NCBI GenBank assembly: GCA_947492175.1
Contig: CANLMQ010000001.1
Coordinates: 1 to 64,000, forward strand
DNA: 64,000 nt
Source: an uncultured Draconibacterium sp.
GTDB taxonomy: Bacteria; Bacteroidota; Bacteroidia; Bacteroidales; Prolixibacteraceae
Reading direction: 5' to 3'
Positions 8,153 to 18,070 of this stretch are shown here, piece after piece. The first letter of the stretch is position 1, and every line of letters begins with the position of its first letter. The translations under genes were made by a program, and so were the position numbers. Below the pieces are notes generated by a model. That model ran no database searches. It was not told the origin of the DNA and saw only the letters and a list, made by a program, of their open reading frames with translations.

Positions 8153-10561
8153 CTACTCATACCTCAACGCCTCCACCGGATTTCGTGTAGCCGCCCGCCA
8201 ACTCTGCCAGCTAACCGTTAATAAAGCAATTCCCAATGCAAGCAAACCTGCCAGCGCGAATATCCACCAGCTCAAAGTGGTTTTGTAGGCGAAGTTTTCG
8301 AGCCACTTATTCATGGCGTAGTATGCTATTGGTGTCGCAATTACAAAAGCAACAACTACCCATTTTATAAAGTCTTTATTCAGCATAGCAAGTATTTCAG
8401 AGATTTTGGCTCCGTTTACTTTGCGGATTCCTATTTCTTTGGTTCTTGCCGTTGTATTGTGCCATGCCATTGAAAACAAGTTGATAACAATTATTACTAA
8501 AGCAATTACTACAAATACCTTTAAGATTTTCAGAAGTTGCATTTCACTTCTTAATTCATTATTGTAAAAATCTTCAAGAATAAAATATTCGAAAGGATAG
8601 TTTGTAAAAGTAGCTTCAAAACGTTCTTTCACAAATGGGATTACAGTTGAAAAATCAGATGAATTTAGAGAAATTGTGTAGTTTCCCCAAACCATATTCT
8701 CTGTCCAGTCGAGTAGAACAATTGGTCCTGTTTTCTCTTTTACCGATTGAAAATTATAGTCTTTGGTAACACCAATAACTTTTGAGGACAACTCCTGCCA
8801 TCCGCTATCGTCCACCATCAGTATTTCTTTTCCAATAACCTTTTCCCCATCCTTGTAGCCCAGCTGCGCCAAACAAGTTTCATTTATTATACAGCCTTTC
8901 GACCCCGAATAAAAATTTTGCCCGTTAATCAAGGGAATATTATAATTGTCAAGAAAGTTCTTATCACTTATAATCAAACCAGCTTTTATTGACTTATCTC
9001 TCCCTGCTTCTGAAAAAGTAAAATTATATGCAACTTTTTCCCCGGGAACGGTATGCCCTATTGAAACATTTCTAATGTTTGAATGACGGATTAGCTCCTG
9101 CTCAAATGCATCAATATTATTTATTCTATTTGAAGTGCGTCGCAAATTACTTGGAGTACGAATAACCAGTTTATTCTCAATTGAAAGTCCTTTTTCTTTT
9201 TCAACCAAATAATTTACCTGCTTATTAATGCCAAGGATACTAATAATTACTACTATCACTATAACAAACTGCACTGATACAAGAAGTTGACGAAAAGAGA
9301 GTTTACCGCGAACTATCTGATACTTCAACTTTAAAAGGTCGATACTTTTTATGGAACTCTGCCCGATTGCCGGAATTAATCCGTTAACAAGGATACTGCA
9401 AATAAGGATTAGACCTAAGCTGCCGACAAGAAAATAATTCGAAAAGCTTATGTCAGTATTTATACCAAATTTATTAGAAATAATTGGTGCAAGAAAAAAA
9501 CTTAATAATAGCGAGATTACAACAGCGAGTGTATGTATAATCAAGGATTCTGTTAATAGTAACCCTACAATGTCTTTATTGCCAGCCCCTACAATTTTTT
9601 GAATACCCGTATTGCTCGCGTTTTCAACCGATTTCACATAAGCAAAGTAGAGGTAATTTAGTCCGGCTGTTACTACAATAAGCAATCCTACGACCAATAA
9701 AATATACAGATAATCGGTTCTAATGTTTGTGTTTATTTCATTTTTCAGGTGCGAATTAAGATGAATCTCTTTTAGAGTCTGCAAACTGTATTTATGGTTC
9801 GAGTTTGTTTTTTCAAAATAACTTCCTTTATTTTCATGCACCAACTGATTAATCCATTTTTCTAAATTTTCAATATTCGCATGGTTATCAACCTTTAAAT
9901 AGGTATAAAAATTTGCTTCTCCCCAGTCATTTTTCAAAGGAGGTGGCAAATGCATATTATCATGAAAGGACAAAAGCATATCTGCTTTAAAATGTGCCTG
10001 TACCGGAATATCTTTAAAAACTCCCTCAACGGTGTATTCAAAACCCGGATACTTATGTACAATTTTACCGACTGGGTTTTCTGTTCCAAAATATTTCTTC
10101 GCAAAACTTTCAGACAACAGCACTTTATAAGGCTGATTAAGAACATCTCTGGGATTTCCCTGAATTAATTCAATTGAAAATACCTGCAATATACCGGGCG
10201 ATGCATGAAGAGTATTTTCATTTCTAAAAATATTCTCGCCAATTTTATATTCTGGTTTTGTTCCAACAAAATATCCGGCTGCTTTTACATTGGGATAAGC
10301 TTGAATCAAAGAAGCTCCCACAGAACGTTCGCACTGTGGCTTTGAAAGTTTTAGTTCGCCACCAACAAAAACATCTGTTGTAATGCGGTAAATATTTTCG
10401 TACCCTGAAAAACACCTATCAAACGATTTCTCATAAGATACATAACTTGCAACAATTATAAAAGTAACTAACCCAGTGCATATTGAAACAAGTACCAGCA
10501 ATGACGCAAGTTTCTGTCTTATTACATTTCGAAAAGATATTTTAATAAAATATTTCCACAT
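8153..10561 (-). CDS. MacB/FtsX-type ABC transporter permease P4
   Basis: 802-aa permease, plan as P1. Periplasmic motif SESFAKKYFGTENPVGK; first coupling segment ASNTGIQKIVGAGN, which lacks the usual charged lead-in; second coupling segment RTKEIGIRKVNGA from about 706; common tail from about 753. DNA 8301-8410 is identical over 110 bp to P5 10724-10833, covering the helices after the second coupling segment. The two proteins are clearly unlike immediately upstream (NTTARTKEIG against IQRRTKEIG) and through the periplasmic parts. It begins 14 bp after P5 and is followed by the GxxExxY gene. Confidence 0.93.
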   Translation of the reverse strand: MWKYFIKISFRNVIRQKLASLLVLVSICTGLVTFIIVASYVSYEKSFDRCFSGYENIYRITTDVFVGGELKLSKPQCERSVGASLIQAYPNVKAAGYFVGTKPEYKIGENIFRNENTLHASPGILQVFSIELIQGNPRDVLNQPYKVLLSESFAKKYFGTENPVGKIVHKYPGFEYTVEGVFKDIPVQAHFKADMLLSFHDNMHLPPPLKNDWGEANFYTYLKVDNHANIENLEKWINQLVHENKGSYFEKTNSNHKYSLQTLKEIHLNSHLKNEINTNIRTDYLYILLVVGLLIVVTAGLNYLYFAYVKSVENASNTGIQKIVGAGNKDIVGLLLTESLIIHTLAVVISLLLSFFLAPIISNKFGINTDISFSNYFLVGSLGLILICSILVNGLIPAIGQSSIKSIDLLKLKYQIVRGKLSFRQLLVSVQFVIVIVVIISILGINKQVNYLVEKEKGLSIENKLVIRTPSNLRRTSNRINNIDAFEQELIRHSNIRNVSIGHTVPGEKVAYNFTFSEAGRDKSIKAGLIISDKNFLDNYNIPLINGQNFYSGSKGCIINETCLAQLGYKDGEKVIGKEILMVDDSGWQELSSKVIGVTKDYNFQSVKEKTGPIVLLDWTENMVWGNYTISLNSSDFSTVIPFVKERFEATFTNYPFEYFILEDFYNNELRSEMQLLKILKVFVVIALVIIVINLFSMAWHNTTARTKEIGIRKVNGAKISEILAMLNKDFIKWVVVAFVIATPIAYYAMNKWLENFAYKTTLSWWIFALAGLLALGIALLTVSWQSWRAATRNPVEALRYE

Positions 10562-10575
10562 AAAGTCTCAGTTAT

Positions 10576-12966
10576 TTACTCGTATCGTAAAGCCTCCACA
10601 GGATTTCGCGCAGCTGCCCGCCAACTTTGCCAACTAACTGTTAACAGGGCAATTCCCAATGCAAGCAAACCTGCCAGCGCGAATATCCACCAGCTTAAAC
10701 TGGTTTTGTAGGCGAAGTTTTCAAGCCACTTATTCATGGCGTAGTATGCTATTGGTGTCGCAATTACAAAAGCAACAACTACCCATTTTATAAAGTCTTT
10801 ATTCAGCATAGCAAGTATTTCAGAGATTTTGGCACCGTTTACTTTGCGGATGCCTATTTCTTTGGTGCGCCGCTGAATAGTGAAAACAATCAATCCCAGA
10901 ATTCCTAAAACAGAAAGAAAAATAGCTAACCCTGAAAGTACACCAACAAATCTGGCCGTATTAATTTCTTCCTTATAATTGGCATTTATTCTTTCATCCA
11001 TAAACTGCATACTAAAAGGATATTCAGGAGCAATTTCATTCCAAACACTTTTTATTTTGGCAATTGTCTGGCTGTAGTCACCCTTTTCCAGTCGAACGAC
11101 AATGTTATGTTTTCCCCAATCGCGTATATAATACATAATAGGTTTAGCGCTTTCTTTGAGTGTAAAATATTGCATATCTTCAACTACACCAATTATCTCA
11201 AGCTCTCCATTCGCGGTATAAGAGTTATTTATTCCTGCCAGCTTTTTGCCCACTGGATTTGAAAGATCGAATAATTTAACCAAAGACTGATTGACAACAA
11301 TTTTATCCTTTTTATCCAGAACAAATTCTTTATCAAAATTTCTACCTTCCACAAACCGGGCTCCAACTGCCTCAAGAAAATCATGATCCACCGTTATCTG
11401 AGCTATATTCTGCGATTCATTTTTATCCTGGTCGGATAATCTTGCAGGTGAATAATTATTTATATAACCAGCTGGTGCATTCTGCGTAACTCCAACCGCT
11501 TTAACCATTGGTATTTTCGATATCTCTTCTTTAAACAGCTCATAAGTCCTATTCATATCCCTGGAATAGGGATTTACCACCACAATTGTATTTTCTTTAT
11601 CAAATCCGGTTTTGGAGCTTAAAACAAGCTGAAGTTGATTATTAATTACAATGGTAGCAATAATTAAAAAAGTTGCTATCCCCAACTGAAAGATTACAAA
11701 AGAGCCCCGAATGTTTTGCTGCTGTTTTTTTCCTTTTAAACCCAAAATATTAAGCTGATTTTTTATTGCATCTGACGGTTTAAACGAATTGAAAAAGAAT
11801 ATGGGATATATTGCACTTATTAACGTTGAGGCTAACAGCAATATCGACAAAAAGCCAATTATCGATAAATTTATTGTCATTAATTTGTCAACCAGCCCAT
11901 TAACTACTGGCAAAATTAAATATGAAAGTCCAACAGAAATACCAAGCGAAAAAAATAGTAATATCAGTGTTTCTGCTCCTTGTTCAACTGCCAGAATTAC
12001 GCCTGAAGCTCCGTTAATTTTTCGAATTCCGTTTTCCTTAATCTTCTTCCGGTATTCCGCAGTTAGATTATTAATATAATTTGTAATTGCAATTCCCAGC
12101 ACCAAAAGAACAATAATTATCAATCCTATTACAATTTTAAGGTCGCCCTTTTTCGCATTATCCCAACGTGTCCCTACCGATTTTAAATGTATATCTCCCA
12201 AAGGCTCAAGATACATTCTAAACTTTCGATCCTTCTCTTCAATTCCTTGCCCTTCAGCATAAATATCCGCTAATTGCTTTTCTGCCTCCGTTCTGTTTAC
12301 ATTTTCCGGAATTAAAAAATAATAATTAAAAGCAGTCATATACCACTTCGTAAGCAAGTTATTATTTAACACTTTATAGCTTGAAACAGAGGCCAAAAAA
12401 TTCATTGAAAAGTGTGATTGCCGAGGCATGTCTTTTACAACTCCGGTTATTGTAAAATCCTGACTATCCAAATGAATTATGTTTCCTACAACCTTTTCAT
12501 TTGCAAAGTACTTTTTTGCCATCGATTCAGTAAGTATTATACTTAACGGAGCTGCGAGAGCATTGTCAGAATCTCCTGCTATAAATTCAAAATCAAAAAT
12601 CTTCAGAATCTCCGGATCCCCAAACAATAGGTCTGTTACGATATAAGGTTCTTTATTTATTGAAATATATCTTTCGTCTGAACCAATTTGTAACCTTGCA
12701 TAATTACTTACTCCCGGCACTGATAATAGTTTATCTTTATAAACACCGGGGAATGAGCAGGTGGTAATACTTCCGTCATTAGCTTTTACGTTTAGCCGAT
12801 GTATCCGCTGAAAATTTTCGTTGTATTTATCGAATGCAAGTTCGTCGGTAACAAACAAATACACTATTATTGAACAGCAAAATGCCATTGAAAAGCTAAT
12901 TAGAGTCAATAATGATGATAACCTGCGTTTTAACAGATTCCTGATTAGTATTTTTATTTTCAACAT
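10576..12966 (-). CDS. MacB/FtsX-type ABC transporter permease P5
   Basis: 796-aa permease, plan as P1. The periplasmic motif is slightly degenerate (TESMAKKYFANEKVVGN, with A where a G is usual). The first coupling segment KIKENGIRKINGA resembles the consensus more than in most neighbours; the second begins at about 700. The tail carries RAAARNPVEALRYE, a T-to-A change unique in this array. It shares the 110-bp identical block with P4 but differs from P4 in the DNA coding for the final 30 residues. The exchanged segment is therefore internal and does not simply run to the gene end. Confidence 0.93.
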   Translation of the reverse strand: MLKIKILIRNLLKRRLSSLLTLISFSMAFCCSIIVYLFVTDELAFDKYNENFQRIHRLNVKANDGSITTCSFPGVYKDKLLSVPGVSNYARLQIGSDERYISINKEPYIVTDLLFGDPEILKIFDFEFIAGDSDNALAAPLSIILTESMAKKYFANEKVVGNIIHLDSQDFTITGVVKDMPRQSHFSMNFLASVSSYKVLNNNLLTKWYMTAFNYYFLIPENVNRTEAEKQLADIYAEGQGIEEKDRKFRMYLEPLGDIHLKSVGTRWDNAKKGDLKIVIGLIIIVLLVLGIAITNYINNLTAEYRKKIKENGIRKINGASGVILAVEQGAETLILLFFSLGISVGLSYLILPVVNGLVDKLMTINLSIIGFLSILLLASTLISAIYPIFFFNSFKPSDAIKNQLNILGLKGKKQQQNIRGSFVIFQLGIATFLIIATIVINNQLQLVLSSKTGFDKENTIVVVNPYSRDMNRTYELFKEEISKIPMVKAVGVTQNAPAGYINNYSPARLSDQDKNESQNIAQITVDHDFLEAVGARFVEGRNFDKEFVLDKKDKIVVNQSLVKLFDLSNPVGKKLAGINNSYTANGELEIIGVVEDMQYFTLKESAKPIMYYIRDWGKHNIVVRLEKGDYSQTIAKIKSVWNEIAPEYPFSMQFMDERINANYKEEINTARFVGVLSGLAIFLSVLGILGLIVFTIQRRTKEIGIRKVNGAKISEILAMLNKDFIKWVVVAFVIATPIAYYAMNKWLENFAYKTSLSWWIFALAGLLALGIALLTVSWQSWRAAARNPVEALRYE

Positions 12967-13040
12967 AGTCTGTTATTTTTTATTCCATGGCAATTAGACC
13001 TCTTCTCTCCTTGCAAGAAAATTCTATCTCAATATGTATT

Positions 13041-15398
13041 CTATTCATACCTCAACGCTTCCACAGGATTTCGCGTAGCTGCCCGCCAGCTTTGCCAGCT
13101 TACCGTTAACAGTGCAATTCCTAACGCCAGCCCCCCGGCCAGTGCAAAAATCCACCAACTTAAAGTGGTTTTGTAAGCAAAGTTTTCGAGCCACCTGGTC
13201 ATTACATACCATGCTGCCGGGCAAGCCACAATTACAGAAATGACGATCCATTTTAGAAAACTTCGGTTTAACATTCCCAGTATTTCCGAGATCTCAGCAC
13301 CATTTACTTTGCGAATACCAATTTCCTTGGTTCGTTTTGAAATGGTATTTAGTACAATACCGAAAAGTCCCATTACCGCCAGAATTATTGCCAGTACCGA
13401 AAAAGCGGTAATCAGTTTTGCCTGGTTTTGTTCGCGTCGGTAGAAATGATTAATCTGCTCTGTTAAATAGCTAATATCTACCAAGGCCTCTGGGGAAAGT
13501 TGCTGAATAAGCGCACCTATTTTTTGCCGAATTTCTGTATCGTTTTTACCCTCGGTTTTTACAACCAGAAAGCGCATTTTTTCGGGATGCTGTTGTAAAA
13601 TCACCATGGGTTCGATAAGCCTTCGTGCCGAGTGCGCGGTAAAATCTTTCACAATACCGCGGACATTAAATCCGCTAAAAGGCTCTCCCACTTTTATATT
13701 GTATTCAACAGCAGCCGATTCATTAAAAATAACGTTCGTATGACCGGTTTCGAATTCACCAAAAGAATTGCCGTCAATTACCTCCATTTCAAGTAATTCA
13801 ATCATCCCTGCGCCCATAATCAAACCATCAAAACGTATGTTTATCTCTTCGGAACGCAGACGGACGGGTAAAAAATCGTTAAATGGAGGAATAAACGAAG
13901 AGCCTGCTGTACGAACGACACCGGGCATTTTTTCAAGTTCGTTTTGTAACACACCCACTTGTTTTTGCAATTCAGGCGTATTCAATCCACATATCAATAT
14001 ATTTTCAGGATTAATTGATTTGAAATTTGTTAGCGAGTAATTGATTTGCTTTTTAAAAGTGAATACAGCTACCAGTAAAACAATAAAAATGGCAAAGTGA
14101 AAACTAAGAAAAGAATTGCTAAAGATATTACGTCTCCCTTGTTGCGAAGTTTGACCTGCCAGTAAAGATACTGCCGGCGTTTTTGAAACCCTGGCCGAAA
14201 TAAACAGTCCCGAAACAGTACCTGTAAGCAATACAATAATCAGCAACAATATCCATGTTTGCCAATGGAAAAGCACCTCTCCTCCCAGTGATTTTCCCAA
14301 TGACTCGTTGATAAATGAGATGCCGAAAAATACGATAAACACTGCCGGAACAATACTTAAGAACGCTATAAGATTTGATTCGGCTAAAACTTGTTTTGTA
14401 ATGGAAGTACGTGTTGCTCCAAGTGCTTTTTTTGCTCCCAACTCTGTTAAGCGGTTCATTACTTTAGCCCGCGTAAGAAACACGTAATTTGTAATGGCAA
14501 TCAATAAAATTACAAAAGCAATGGCTACATAGTACCTTAATTCGTCGGAGTCGCCAATCCGCGAAAAAACCGCTCCGCTAAGCCCACCCGAACCAAGGTA
14601 GGTATCGGTAATTGGCTGTAAAGCGTAGTTGTTTTGATGAGCTTCGTCTAAATGTTGGTTATAGGCATTTAGCTTTTGCGCAACAGCATCCGGATCGGCC
14701 TGCCCGTTCAGAACAAAATAGGTATAATAATTGGTTCGTTTCCAGTCTTTGTACTCGTCGCGGTTAATCCCGTACTGGCCAAACATTTTTGAAGTTTGCC
14801 CGAATAATTCACCCGATAAATCCATGTTGCCAATAAAATTAGGCCTCAGGGTTGAGTTGGAAGGTAAGTTTTTATAAACCCCGGTAATGTAAAGTTCGCG
14901 AAAATTATCTTTTAATTTAAAAAAGATGCTGGAACCAACCGGATTGTCGGCATTAAAATATTTTTTAGCCATTTCTTCCGAAAGGGTAATTTCTGTGGGC
15001 CCCTGTGCAAGCTTTCCAAACTTTAACCGAACCGGCCAGTGTTCGAAAAAAGACGGATCGGCCACGGCAAACAATCGCTCTTCCAATACCTGATTCATTT
15101 CATTTTTCACCCAAACTTCACCAGCCTGGTAAAACCTAAAATAATCTTCAATTTCCGGGATCTCTTCTTTGGCAGAAGCAGCCACCATATACGATGTCTG
15201 GCAATTGTTACCATGCAAAACACGATAGGTTTGTTTTTTACCGGGGACAAAGCTATTAAACGAAAATTCATGAATAACAAGCATCGAAAGCAGGAATATT
15301 GCCCCAAGACCAATTCCTAAACCAAGGATGCTAATTACCGATTCCATTTTGTGTTTAAAAATGTTCCGAAAGGCGATTTTTAAGTTAGTCAATATCAT
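13041..15398 (-). CDS. MacB/FtsX-type ABC transporter permease P6
   Basis: 785-aa permease, plan as P1. Periplasmic motif SEEMAKKYFNADNPVGS; first coupling segment RLTELGAKKALGATR; second coupling segment RTKEIGIRKVNGAEISEIL from about 689. The next helix (FLKWIVISVIVACPAAWYVM) is its own version, with an arginine in TRWLENF where most have K. From WLENFAYKT (about 736) the protein matches the others except for AGGLALG in the last membrane helix. It lies 51 bp after P7 and 74 bp before P5. Confidence 0.93.
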   Translation of the reverse strand: MILTNLKIAFRNIFKHKMESVISILGLGIGLGAIFLLSMLVIHEFSFNSFVPGKKQTYRVLHGNNCQTSYMVAASAKEEIPEIEDYFRFYQAGEVWVKNEMNQVLEERLFAVADPSFFEHWPVRLKFGKLAQGPTEITLSEEMAKKYFNADNPVGSSIFFKLKDNFRELYITGVYKNLPSNSTLRPNFIGNMDLSGELFGQTSKMFGQYGINRDEYKDWKRTNYYTYFVLNGQADPDAVAQKLNAYNQHLDEAHQNNYALQPITDTYLGSGGLSGAVFSRIGDSDELRYYVAIAFVILLIAITNYVFLTRAKVMNRLTELGAKKALGATRTSITKQVLAESNLIAFLSIVPAVFIVFFGISFINESLGKSLGGEVLFHWQTWILLLIIVLLTGTVSGLFISARVSKTPAVSLLAGQTSQQGRRNIFSNSFLSFHFAIFIVLLVAVFTFKKQINYSLTNFKSINPENILICGLNTPELQKQVGVLQNELEKMPGVVRTAGSSFIPPFNDFLPVRLRSEEINIRFDGLIMGAGMIELLEMEVIDGNSFGEFETGHTNVIFNESAAVEYNIKVGEPFSGFNVRGIVKDFTAHSARRLIEPMVILQQHPEKMRFLVVKTEGKNDTEIRQKIGALIQQLSPEALVDISYLTEQINHFYRREQNQAKLITAFSVLAIILAVMGLFGIVLNTISKRTKEIGIRKVNGAEISEILGMLNRSFLKWIVISVIVACPAAWYVMTRWLENFAYKTTLSWWIFALAGGLALGIALLTVSWQSWRAATRNPVEALRYE

Positions 15399-15449
15399 AG
15401 TTAGTTTTATTTTGCAACCGGGGAAATGGTGTCTTATTTAAAAATAATA

Positions 15450-17813
15450 TTATTCATATCTCAGTGCTTCAACAGGATTCCGTGTAGCTGCCCGCCAACT
15501 TTGCCAACTAACCGTTAACAGAGCAATTCCCAATGCCAGCACACCAGCTAAAGCAAATACCCACCAGCTTATGGCGGTTTTGTAAGCAAAATTTTCAAGC
15601 CATTTATTCATCGCATAGTACGCAACAGGACAGGCAATTATAAAAGCGGTTACTATCCAAAACATGTAACCTTTCGAAAACAAGATGATAATATCAGGGA
15701 CAGTGGCTCCCATTACTTTATAAACTCCAATCTCTTTGCTCTTTTGTTCAATGGTAAAGGCTGTTAGCCCGTATAATCCCAGGCACGCAATAAAAATGAC
15801 CAGCATAGAAAAATACTTAAATAATGTTCCCATTCTGAACTCCGCGAGGTAGCTGGATTCTAGTTTGTCATCAATAAAATAATAATCGAAAGTTTCATCC
15901 GGGAAAAAGGTTTTCCATGTCCGTCCAATATCCTCCAGGCTTTGAGGCATTGAATTTGGTTTTATTCTCATCGAAATAGTCGGGCAACGGCTACTTACCT
16001 GGTCAGGCCTTGGCATGAGCAATATGAGCGGTTCGACTTTATTATGAAGCGAATTAAAGTTGAAATCATCTGTCACTCCAACAATGGTTCCCTTGCGTCC
16101 CCAAACCGTTAACTCATGTCCTAGCGGTGTTTCAAATCCCATTTCTTTAGCAGCAGTTTGATTAATCACAAATTCTGTCCGTTTTGCAAATTCAGGAGAG
16201 TAAAACCGTCCATCGTTCATTTTTAAACCATAAGTTTCTGCAAATTCAGTGTCAACATTCAAAATCCAGGCCTTAAATTGTCGCTCTTTACCGGGCCAAT
16301 CAATACCATATGTATTCCCCATACCCTTTATATCCATACTCGCCGAACGTGAAACATTTAACACACTTGTGCTTTGCAACAGTTCATTCTTAAAAGCTTC
16401 ATATTTATTGTTGATATCACCTTTTACAGGAACACATATTACATGTTCCTTATCATAACCCAGGTTTGTGCTTTGAATAAATTTTAACTGCTTCGACACG
16501 GTTATTGTACCGATTATAATGAGAATAGAAAGTACAAACTGAAACACAATCAGTCCTTTCCGAATATTTAAACTTCGGGGCGAGGAAACAAATTTTCCTT
16601 TCAAGACTTTTACTGCCTGAAAGCCTGACATAAATAATGCAGGATAAAAACCTGATAGTAAACTTGTAATCAATACTACTCCAACAAGAGTCCCTATAAA
16701 TATCAAGTCAAAATACGGGACAAAAAGAGATTTTGCAGATATGGAATTGAGAACCGGTAAACACATCTGCGCCAGTATAACTGCAAAAAACAGTGCGATA
16801 AGTACCAAAACAAATGTTTCGGCAAAATATTGCTGGACAAGCTGTCGCCTTTTGCATCCCAGTGTTTTCTTTATGCCTGTTTCTTTCGAACGTTTCAACG
16901 AAAGTGCATTGGAGAGGTTCATGTAATTTAAACAGGCAATGAGTAAAATGATAACCGCAATAGCACTAAAAATGTAAACATATTTAATATCTCCACTTGA
17001 AGAAAAGAATTCAACATCGCTCGTGTTTAAATGAATTTTGGTGATTGGCAATACTGAATAGTTTATATTCTCTTCGTGAAAATGTTGTTCTTTACAAGCC
17101 AGAATTTTTTTCTCCAGTTCTTCTGTCGATACTTTATCCTGCGTACGAATATAAGTGGTTACCGATTGGTTATACCACACATCCCAGTTTATTCCAAAAC
17201 ATTTCGCGAATTCAATTGGAAGAATAAGTTCCGACTGAATGTGAGAATTATGCGGGATATTCTGCATTATACCGGCTACCTTAAGTAGTTTTTTTTGCCC
17301 CAGAATTGATACCGAAAGTGACTTGCCAATTGCATCCTCTTCACCAAAATATTTTTGGCTCATTTTTTCAGTCATTAATACCGAGTTAGGTTCGGTAAAA
17401 ACAGAGCCGGGATCACCTTTCTGAAGAGAAAAAGAAAATACACTGAGAAATTGATTATCAGCCAGTGCGATATTCTCTACAAAACTTTTTTCTTCGTATT
17501 GAAAAAGTGAATTAAACGACTCAGAAAGCTGCAAAAAGCATGTAGCATCTATAATTTCGGGGATTTCTTCTCTAATAGTTGGTGCCAATAATTTTGAAGA
17601 AACAGCTGCACGCTTATCATTTTCTTTTCGAAATACGATATGAATATTATCCGCATCCTCATAAAATTTGTCGTATGATAATTCGTCCTGAACCCAAATG
17701 GTTATAAGAATAAAACAGGCCAATCCAATGGCAAGACCAAAAATATTGATGAATGCATATTTTCGATGATTTAATAAACTGCGTATGGAGATTATTAGGT
17801 TTTGTTTTATCAT
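15450..17813 (-). CDS. MacB/FtsX-type ABC transporter permease P7
   Basis: 787-aa permease when started at the ATG at 17811-17813 (MIKQNLIISIRSLL). An ATG 33 bp further upstream is in frame, but the chosen start has AAGGAAAG before it and aligns with sister proteins. Periplasmic motif TEKMSQKYFGEEDAIGK; first coupling segment RSKETGIKKTLGCKR. The second, KSKEIGVYKVMGATV near 691, departs from the common consensus, as do the residues up to WLENFAYKT. The final 50 residues are standard. About 257 bp separate it from the esterase gene upstream, the widest gap in this part of the array, so it may have its own promoter; none was recognised. Confidence 0.92.
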   Translation of the reverse strand: MIKQNLIISIRSLLNHRKYAFINIFGLAIGLACFILITIWVQDELSYDKFYEDADNIHIVFRKENDKRAAVSSKLLAPTIREEIPEIIDATCFLQLSESFNSLFQYEEKSFVENIALADNQFLSVFSFSLQKGDPGSVFTEPNSVLMTEKMSQKYFGEEDAIGKSLSVSILGQKKLLKVAGIMQNIPHNSHIQSELILPIEFAKCFGINWDVWYNQSVTTYIRTQDKVSTEELEKKILACKEQHFHEENINYSVLPITKIHLNTSDVEFFSSSGDIKYVYIFSAIAVIILLIACLNYMNLSNALSLKRSKETGIKKTLGCKRRQLVQQYFAETFVLVLIALFFAVILAQMCLPVLNSISAKSLFVPYFDLIFIGTLVGVVLITSLLSGFYPALFMSGFQAVKVLKGKFVSSPRSLNIRKGLIVFQFVLSILIIIGTITVSKQLKFIQSTNLGYDKEHVICVPVKGDINNKYEAFKNELLQSTSVLNVSRSASMDIKGMGNTYGIDWPGKERQFKAWILNVDTEFAETYGLKMNDGRFYSPEFAKRTEFVINQTAAKEMGFETPLGHELTVWGRKGTIVGVTDDFNFNSLHNKVEPLILLMPRPDQVSSRCPTISMRIKPNSMPQSLEDIGRTWKTFFPDETFDYYFIDDKLESSYLAEFRMGTLFKYFSMLVIFIACLGLYGLTAFTIEQKSKEIGVYKVMGATVPDIIILFSKGYMFWIVTAFIIACPVAYYAMNKWLENFAYKTAISWWVFALAGVLALGIALLTVSWQSWRAATRNPVEALRYE

Positions 17814-18070
17814 GGTTTCTTTCCTTAATTCGTTTTTAAACAGCATTGTTTTTATGGCGCTATTTTTAGTCAGAATTCTTTCAGTTCCTTTTTAAACCTC
17901 AGAATTCAGCCCAACGCTTTAGTCAGGATTCCGAATTACTTTCTACAGCCTTATTGTTTGATTTATTATTCATCGATATATAAAAGCAGGAAAGAAGCAG
18001 GTCGTAATGTTTTATTTATTTCCGGTACGTAATAAAATCTATGCGAAAGATTCTTCCTGCTTCTCCCTAA

